Position numbers and translations under genes: made by a program
The notes under the pieces: generated by a model
Told to the model about the DNA's origin: nothing
Databases searched by the model: none
The model's input: the letters and a program-made list of their open reading frames with translations, nothing else
Assembly: GCF_002198665.1 (NCBI RefSeq)
Contig: NZ_MWLM01000065.1
Span: forward strand, 1 to 62,286
Length of the DNA stretch: 62,286 nt
Reading direction: 5' to 3'
From: Novosphingobium sp. B 225
GTDB lineage: Bacteria > Pseudomonadota > Alphaproteobacteria > Sphingomonadales > Sphingomonadaceae
In this document: positions 50,341 to 59,300 of the stretch, piece after piece
Layout: every line of letters starts with the position of its first letter
How positions within the stretch are numbered: position 1 is the first letter of the stretch

Positions 50341-53300
50341 TAAGGCGGGTAACTGAATCGGAAAGATCCTTTACATTAGTTCGAGCAGTTGTCTCAACGC
50401 TCGCGCGAGTTGCCCTAGTTTGCTCGCGCTGGTCTCTTGCTTGGACTGCAGCGGCTTCGAGTTTGGCAATCTTCTCTGGCTTAGCGCCCTTGGCCTGTGC
50501 ATCAGCGAGCTTCCGCTCTGCCTTGGCCACTCGTTCGTCTGCCTTCTTCATCTCCTTTGCTGTTCTTGCTTCTTCTTGCTGCAATCTGAACTGAGCTTGG
50601 GGGAGATCTCTATCCCGAATTGCAACCAGATCGTGCGACTTCCAATCCTGAATTTCAGCTGCTGTGACTGGTGGAACTGGCGCAGAGGTACCTGCTGCTG
50701 GTGTTGTTCCTGGCACAGCCGCAGAGGTGCCTGCAGCCGGTGTAGTAGCAGTTCCTGGTGCAGCAGGTGGCAAAGTTCCTCCAGGGGCGGGCACCGCAGC
50801 CATTCCGATTATTTCAACTGTCTCCTCGGGCGGTTGTGGTGGTACAATCTTCTCTGCAAACCGCGTAATAGCATCTTCAATTTTTTCGCCGATTGCATCA
50901 TCGAGGAATCCCGGTAGCGAGGAGATGATATTGTCCCCGAAATCGGTTCCATTGACCAGACTTTCAGCCGCAATGCCCGCGATCCGCTTGACGACCTTTT
51001 CGGCCAGGTCGCCAAACTTGCCGCCGATATTCAGCTTGTCACCAACAACGCTCGTCACACCAGCGGCCGCAACACCGCCCCAGTTCATTTTATCCTGGAG
51101 CCCGGTGGCAACGTTGATGCCCTGAGTTATGGTATTCTGCGCGACCTTGCTGATGGCCTTGCCGACAATGCTCTTGCCGCCAAGCTTGGCATAATCGAAG
51201 AATCCGCTGACAACGTCAGAAACGAAGCTTCTGCCGATTTCCTTCCAGTCGATGTGGTCTTGCAGGCCAACCAGCGTGCTGATCCCCTGCGACACAACAT
51301 TCGAAATGCCGTTGACGATGGCCTTGCCAATGATCGGAATGCCGTAGATCGGCGCAAGGATCACGCGGAAGAATGCGTTCACAACAGTGGAAATGATCCA
51401 CCGCATGATCGAGCCGAAGACGCCGCACTTCTTGTTGTTGGAATTCTTGGGGGGCTGCGGAGTGGTCGGCTGGACGTCGCCAATGCCACGTCCCTGATCA
51501 TAAGTGCGGAAGGTGCTGCTGGTGTTGTGCACGTTCGCAAGGTTGCTGGGTACACGCAGAACCTGGCCCGCTACCAGCTGCGAGCTGGCCCCGAGACTGT
51601 TGGCATCGGCGATCAGGTACCACAGGCTGGAATCGCCGTAGATCGCTTGGGCAATTCCTTCCAGCGTATCACCGCCCCGCACCGTATAGGCAAAGCCCGC
51701 ACCGCCACCTTCGCCGGGGCTGAGGCTGTTGTAGGCCTGATCGAAGTCCGAATACTGGCTGGCGAATTCGCTGCTCATCCGGAACGGCGTGTTGGTGGCC
51801 GTGGTCGGGGTCGCTACGCGTTCGGTCAGCGCGGTTTCGTATTCGGGATCGTCGTTGCCGTTGTTGCCGGTGGTGCCGACCTGCTTGCCATCGAAGAACC
51901 ACCAGGCCTGGATCGGATCGCCGCCCTTTTGGGTGGAGGCGTTGTAGGCGATGTTGTCCGCCTCGGTCCGCTTGATGATCTGGCCCGATGCATCGGTGAT
52001 ATAGGTCACGTTGCGCGGGCGGCCATCGCTGATGTTGACCGAGGTGAGGTGGCCGTTGACGTCATACTGGAACTGGTTGGTGAATATGGTGTTCGTCGCG
52101 GAACCGGTATCGGAATCAAAGCTGACCCCGGCCTGCTGCGCGCTGTCCCACCAGGTGTAGGAATACTGGGTGAAGGTATCGGGGGTATCGTTGTAGGTGG
52201 TCCCGTATTTCATCCGGTAGTTTGCGGAAGTTACCGAGTTAAGGACGCCTCCAGCAAGGTAGTTGTTGGTCACGCTGGCGACTGTGACATAGAGGATATT
52301 GTCACTTTCGACGCGGCGCAGCGACGTGGTTTCATAGAGTACGGCGTTGCGATAGTCGTAACTGATGCCATAGCGGTTGAACTGCACCGTGGTGCCGTCG
52401 GTCGCGAATTCGCGGTAGTCAGTCACGCGGCCGAGCAGGTCATAGGTGTTCTGCGCGCGCAGCAGGTTGCCGTAACCCTGGTTGATGCTGACCGTGGCGA
52501 CGAGGCCATCGGCGTTATAGGTGTAAACCTCCTGGCTGGTGCTTTCGTAGCCGGTATAGCCGGACTGGACATAGACCTTGCGGCTTTGCGTCGCGCGTTC
52601 GCTGGCGAGGTTGTAGGTAATCTCCAGCCCTTGCACGGTGGTGGTGGTGATTGCCCCGTTCAGCAGCACGCCCTTGACCGTGGTCATCCGGTTCAAGCTG
52701 TCATACTTGTACCAGTAATCTTCGGTCACATTGGCGCCGAGTGCCTGATTGGCGGTATAAGTGGCGTGGGTGGCCACGGTGCGGCGGACGTTGCCTGCCG
52801 CGTCATAAGAATTGGTGATGCTGGCACCGCCGTTGCCCGACGTGCCCGGATCGGTGAAGGTCAGCAGCCGGTTCAGCGCATCATAGGTGCCGCGCCCTTC
52901 CTGCATGGTCTGGGTGTAGCTGCCGGCGTAACCGCCGTAATAGTAGTAGTAATAGGTCCCCGCGAGCTTTTCATAGGTGCGGTTGCCATCGGCGTCATAG
53001 GTATAGGTGGCGTCGATATTGGCGTTGGAATAGCCGTTGATCGCGGCCGAATTGTCATTCATCGCGGCCATGCGGCCGGTGTTGAAATAGGTGTAGCTGA
53101 GCGATTGCAGTGCGGCGCCGGTCACCGGTGCGACCGAGGTCTGCGTGATCAGCTGCCCTGCCTTGTTGTAGGTATAGGTATAGACGTGCCCGCCCAGATC
53201 GGTGCGGCTGAGCATGCGGCCGAAGAAATCGGTCGTTTCGCTGGTGGTGTGGCCGTTGGCATAGCTGCCCGCCTTGGTCCACCCGCCGTTCAGCCCCAGC

Positions 53301-56300
53301 GCGGCATTGGCCACCCCGGTCCAGCTGTAGGTGTAGGTGGTGATATCGCCCGCGAAATTGACCTGCTTGGTCACGCGGCCCTGCACGTCGTAATCGGTGG
53401 TTTCCTTGATCGGGGTGTACCCGATTATCGGATATTCCCAATGTGAGGTATCGATCCAGACCGCATCGGGCGAAATTTCTTGCCACTCAGATTGCGGCTC
53501 GCCGTAATCCCAGTACCCATCCACGACCCACACCGGGGTGCCATAGATCGGGGTCTGGAACACGTTGTTCCAGTGCGTCACGCGCTGGCCGAGAATGTCG
53601 TAGCCGAAGTTTTCGACCAGGCCCGAAGCCTTGGTCACCTGGGTCAGACGGTTGGCCTTGTCATAGACATTGGTGGTCTTGCGGCCCAGGCCGTCATAGG
53701 TTTCCACGGTGTTGCCGAAGGCGTTGAAGCGGGCTTCCCACACCGAATTGTCGGGCCGGAATTCCTTGAGCGCCACCGCCTCGTTCCCGCCATAGCCGGT
53801 CCCGGCCTGCAGGGTGCGGGTGGTCCAGAAGCCATTGGCGTTCTGCGATCCGACCGCGCGGCCGGACAGGTCATAGACGTAGTTTTCGGTCGGCCGCAGG
53901 GCCGAGGTGACGCCCGCTTCGTTGGTCACGTTGACCGTGGGGGCCATCTTTTGCGTCAGGCGGCCCATGGTGTTGTAGGCATAATTGGTGGTGTTGCCGC
54001 GCGCATCGGTCTCGCTCGCGACTTCGCCGAATGCGGTGTAGCTGCGGCTGCGGACCAGGGTTGCGGTGGTGGTCAGCGCGACATCGGCCGAATTGGCGAT
54101 GGTGCGGCTGGGTTCGCGCGTGGCGAGCGCCATGTTGCGCTTGTCATAAGTGGTCACGGTGGCGACCACATCGGTCACGCTCATCGTATCGATCGCGCCG
54201 ATATAGGTCAGCACGGTATCGACGCTGTCGCCGGTCAGATCCTTGCCGTTTGACTGGATCATCAAGGTGGCGTTGCCGTTGGCATCATAGACCACGAATT
54301 TCGCCACGCCATCGCCGCCGGTGGTTTTGACCACGCGGCCGGCATTGTCATAGCCGAACGATTCCTGGGTATAGCCGCCGACCACGCGCGTGGTGACTTC
54401 GCCATAGGTGTTGTAGGTGAACTGGGTGACCGGGCCCTGGGTGTTCCACACCCCGGTGTTGGTCTGGGTGGCCTGCCATTGCGACACGACGCGGCCCGCG
54501 GTGTCATAGCTGGTCAGGCTGCCTTCGTAACTGGCATTGGCCGTATCGACCACGCCTGCGGAATTGGCGCGCTGGTAATAGTCATGGGTCTTGCGGCCCA
54601 TGATGTCGTACCAGGAGTTGCGCTGGTTCCCCAGCGGATCCTGCGTCCACTGCAGCTTGTTGCCGTTATAGCCGAACATGTTCACACGGTCATCGGCGGC
54701 GGAATAGCCCGCGGCATAGCTGCCGATGGTGCCCGCCGCGCCGCCGACCGAGGTGCCTGCTTCGGCGCGTTCGACGGTGCGGGCCAGGTTGTTGTTGGCG
54801 TCGTAATAGAAATAGCTGACGTGGCGGACCTGCGCGGTGCCATTGGTGCCGACATCCAGCGTGACGGCATCGAGCTGGCGTTCAAGCCGGCCCTGGTTGT
54901 CATACTGGTATTCGATCTTGTCGCCGGTCGCTTCGACCTTGCTCTTGACTTCGCCCAGGCCGTTGTAGGTGTAGACGATATTGGCGGCGCCGGTCCCGGT
55001 GGTCAGCGCACCGGCCGCGCCCACCGTGGCCATGGCCACATTGTGACGAGTCTCGGTCAGGCGGCGGCCCATCTTGTCATAGGTGAAGCTGGTGTGGCGA
55101 TCATCGGCCGAAGCTGCCACGCCCGGCGATGCGCCCAGCGGATTGGGCGTGCCCGCCACCTTGGTGGCATAGCGCTGATCCCACAGCACATTGCCATCCG
55201 CATCACGCGTCCAGGTGGTGAGGTAGCCTTCCTGGTCAACCTTGGCCACTTCCTTGCCGCGCTTGTCGTACCAGTGGTAGATCGCGTTGCCGTTGGCGTC
55301 GGTTTCCTTGATCAGGTTCCCGGCGGCGTCATACTGGTTGTAGCTGTTGAGGTTCTGCCCGGCGCTGGTGGCATAGGCGGTGCCGTTGTAGGCCCCGGTG
55401 CGCACCCCGATCACGCTGGTCTGCACCAGACGATTGCTGCGGTCATAGCTCAGCTGGGTTTCGCGGAAAGTGCCAATCCCCGTCGCTGCGGTGCCGCCTG
55501 CCGCTGTCGGCGCGGCGGCCTGTCCGGAATAGACCTTTTGCGACGTGACGTTGCCGTTGCCATCATAGGCCCAGGCGGTCTGCGTGAGGACCGGGTTGAT
55601 CTCTGCGATCTTGCGGTTGTTGCGATCGTAATAGCTATAGGTCTTGCCGCCGTCCGCCGCGGTTTGCAGCACCACGTTGCCGCGCCGGTCATACTGCCAC
55701 TGGGTAACGGGGGTCTGACCCATGAAGGCCGGGTCGGTCTGCTTGGTCAGCCGGTCGAGCTTGTCATATTCATAGGCGGTGATCAGCCGGCCATAGGTGA
55801 TGTTGGTGCCGCTGACCGGGATGTTCGAACCTTCGAACTTCTGCACCAGATTGCCGCGCGAATCGTAGCTGTAGGTGGTGACGACCTGCGACAGCACCAG
55901 GGTTCCGGCATAGTCATAGACCGACTGGTTGCGCGTTTCCGACGTCATCAGCCCGCGCTTGTCATACGCATAGCTGGTGACCCCGCCCAGCTTGTTGGTC
56001 ACGCTGGTGCGATTGCCCAGCGCGTCATAGCTGAAGCTTTCGGTGAAGAGTTCAGCGTCCTTCGCGGTCTTGACGCGGCCCACTTTGTCATAAGTGAATT
56101 CGGTAACCGCATCGGCCGCCGCATTTGCGGCCCAGGTGGGCAGGACCGTGGCCGAAATGCTGGCCAGATTGGTCGCCGCATTGGCATAGCGGGTGACTTT
56201 GGCAACTTCCGAATTCAGCCCGTATTCGGTCTTGACGACATAGCCTTCCGGATCGACCTGCAAGGTCAGACGGCCGAGCTTGTCGTAATAGAAGTAGCCT

Positions 56301-59300
56301 GAATTACCGCGCGGATCGGTAACCTTGACCTTGTTGCCAAGGGCATCATAGGCGAAAGTGGTGGTGGCGAACGTCAGGGCTTCGCCGATCTTGCCCACAT
56401 CGACAGACTGGGTCACCACGCGGCCCAGCGCGTCATAAGTGAAGTTGGTGGTGGAAGCTTCCGGCTTGCCCGCCGCGCTCACCACGCTCAGCACATTGCC
56501 CAGAATGTCGTAGCTGTAATTGGTAGTGCTCGCCTCAGCCGCGCCATAGGCGCGCGTCTCTTGAGTGACCCGGCCCAGATTGTCGAACACGCGGTGCGTG
56601 GTCACCGCATCGCCGGTGCCATAGGCAACCGTGGTGTCGGTGATCTGGCCCAGTGCATCCATCACGAAATGGGTGACATTGCCTTCGCCATCGGTGACGT
56701 CGGTCAGCCGGGCGGCATTGTCATAGGCATAAGTGGTGACCACGGCAGTGGCCGGAATATTGGTGGCGGGCAGGCCATTGTTCAGCGTGGTGCTGAACAG
56801 CCCGGCGATCGTGCTGGTGGTCCAGCCGGCCGGCAGAGTAACCTGGTTGGTGTAACGGATCGTCTGAATGACATTGCCCAGCTTGTCATAGACGCTCTGC
56901 GTAACGAAGCCTTCGCCATCGACGGCATAGACCGGGCGGTTCGCCCCGTCATAGGCATAGGACATGACCACTGCCGTGGCCGGGATATTGGTGGCAGGCA
57001 GGCCTGCGGTGGGAATCGTGGTGGAGAACAGCGCCGCCACTTGCGCGGTGGTGGAACTGTTGGTCAGCGTGGTGGTCTGCAGGGCGTAACGGATCGTCTG
57101 GATGACGTTGTTCGCCTTGTCATAGACGTTCTGCGTGACATAGCCTTCGGCATCGACCGCATAGACTGCACGGCCATCGCCGTCATAGAATGCGCGGCTG
57201 ACGCGGTCGGTGCTGCCAGCGGCCAGGGTCGCGGCGGTGGTGGTGGTGAGCGCATTGGTCACTACGTCCCTGACCTTCTTGGTCAGGGTCAGATCGCCAT
57301 TGCCGGCAGTGGAAATTTCGTTCCACTGGTTGGGCTGGGTAATATCGGCCAGTGCCGCGACCTGCGCGGCAGACAGCGTGCCGACGAACTGGCGTGCCGC
57401 AATGGTGCGGTCTTCCGCATCATAAAAGGTCTGCGTGACCTGCCCTTCGGCGTTGATCGTCAGGTTCAGACGGTTGCTGACGTCATAGATGAACCGCGTG
57501 GTGCGCCCCAGCGCATCGGTGCTGGCGATCAGGTTGTTGTTGACGTCGTAATAGTACAGCGTCGTAACATTCAGCTTGCCGCTGCCCGCATCGTCGATCT
57601 TCTTGGTCAGGCGCCCAACCGTATCGTATTCAAACGTAGTGGTGCGCGCCTGCGCGGTGCCTACTGCATCGGTCTGCGAGACTACCTTGCCATCGGCGCG
57701 ATAGATGAAATCGGTGGTCAGGTTCAGTTTGCCCGATCCGGCATCCTGCACCACCCGGGTCTTCTGCCCCTTGGCATCAAAGGTGAACTGGGTGACCACC
57801 CCTGCGGCGTCGGTCACGCTCAGCGCCTGACCCTTGGCGTCATAGCTGTAGGTGGTGGTCAGGTTCAGCTTGCCGCTGCCATAGTCCCGCACCTCGGTCA
57901 GCACGCGGCCAACGGCATCATAGGTATAATGGGTCGCGGCGTTCTTGGCGTCGATCACATCGACAACCCGGCCGGCCTTGTCATAGCTGTAGGTGGTGGT
58001 CCCCGCCGCATCGGCTACAGTCTTGAGATTGCCGTCCTTGTCATAGGTATAGGTTGTGGTCTGGTTCTTGCCATCGGTGATCTGGATGGTCTGGCCATAG
58101 GCGTTCTGCTTGACCGAACTGGTGATCCCTTCCGGCGTTGTCGTGGTGACATTGCGGTTGAACAGATCATAGCTGAAATTGGCGATCTTGTTGGTGCGAT
58201 CGGTCGATGAAATGACATTCGAACGCGCATCGTAAACAAAGCTGGTCGCCGCATAATAGGCATCGCGCTGCCTGGTCACCCGGCCGGCCCGGTCGGCAAA
58301 GCTGCGGACAACCCGCACATCAGTGTAATTCAGCTGATGCTGGGTCATCAGCCCGTCAACGTTGGGCGTATCGTAAGTGTAACCTTCGTTGATCCGGGAA
58401 GCGGAGCTGCCGTTGACCAGGATGTTCGAATACCAGAACCGCCCGTCCGAATAATAGGCCAGGCTTTGCTGCAAGGCGGCATTGGGCCCGGTCAGGACCG
58501 GGCCGGTGATCAGGGTATTCTGTCCGAACGCATCGTAGCCATAGGTGGTGACATTGTTCAGCTCGTCCGTGCGCGAGCTGAGCAGCCCGCGCGTGTCATA
58601 GCCGAACTGGACCGAGCTGGGATCGCCCAGCCCCGACACAGCGGTGGTCACCGTCGCGGTGACCAGCCCACCGGTCAGCGTGGTGAGAGTGCCCGGCGCG
58701 ATGCGGCCGCCATGGACGATGGTGGCCGATTCCTGTTCGAAGTTGTTGAACTGATGTTCCACTACTTCGCCCAGCGCATTGATTTCAAAGCGAAGATTGC
58801 CGTCACCGTCATAATAGTACAGCGTCTTCACGCCGCCTGCCCCGCTGCCATCGGGCGTAACCTTGGCGATCAGGCGGTCGGCCAGATCATAGCTGTAGGT
58901 CGTGCCGTAAGTGGCATAGACCGTATCGATCTGGGCCTGGGTCGGGCTGGCACCCAGCGCGGCCAGCGCCGCGCTGCCTTCGCCCGAAAGCTGGCTGGCG
59001 AGCCGACCCTTGCTGTCATAGCGCAAAGTCTGGGTGCGGGTTTCGGTGGAGACCGTTTCGGAAACGGTCTGGGTCAGCAGGCGGCCACGCGTATCATAGG
59101 TATAGGCAGTGGTTTCGGTATTGCCGCCGGTGAGAGTGCGGACCTGCGAGGTGACTGCGCCTGCGGTGTCGCGATACCACCGCGTATATTCCAGCGTGCC
59201 GCTGGCCGCCGGAAGCGTGGCCAGCGTATAGCTGGTGCTGGCGGTAACCTTTTGCCCGACGATCTGCTGATCAAGATCGCCCCGCGCGGTGTAGTGATAG

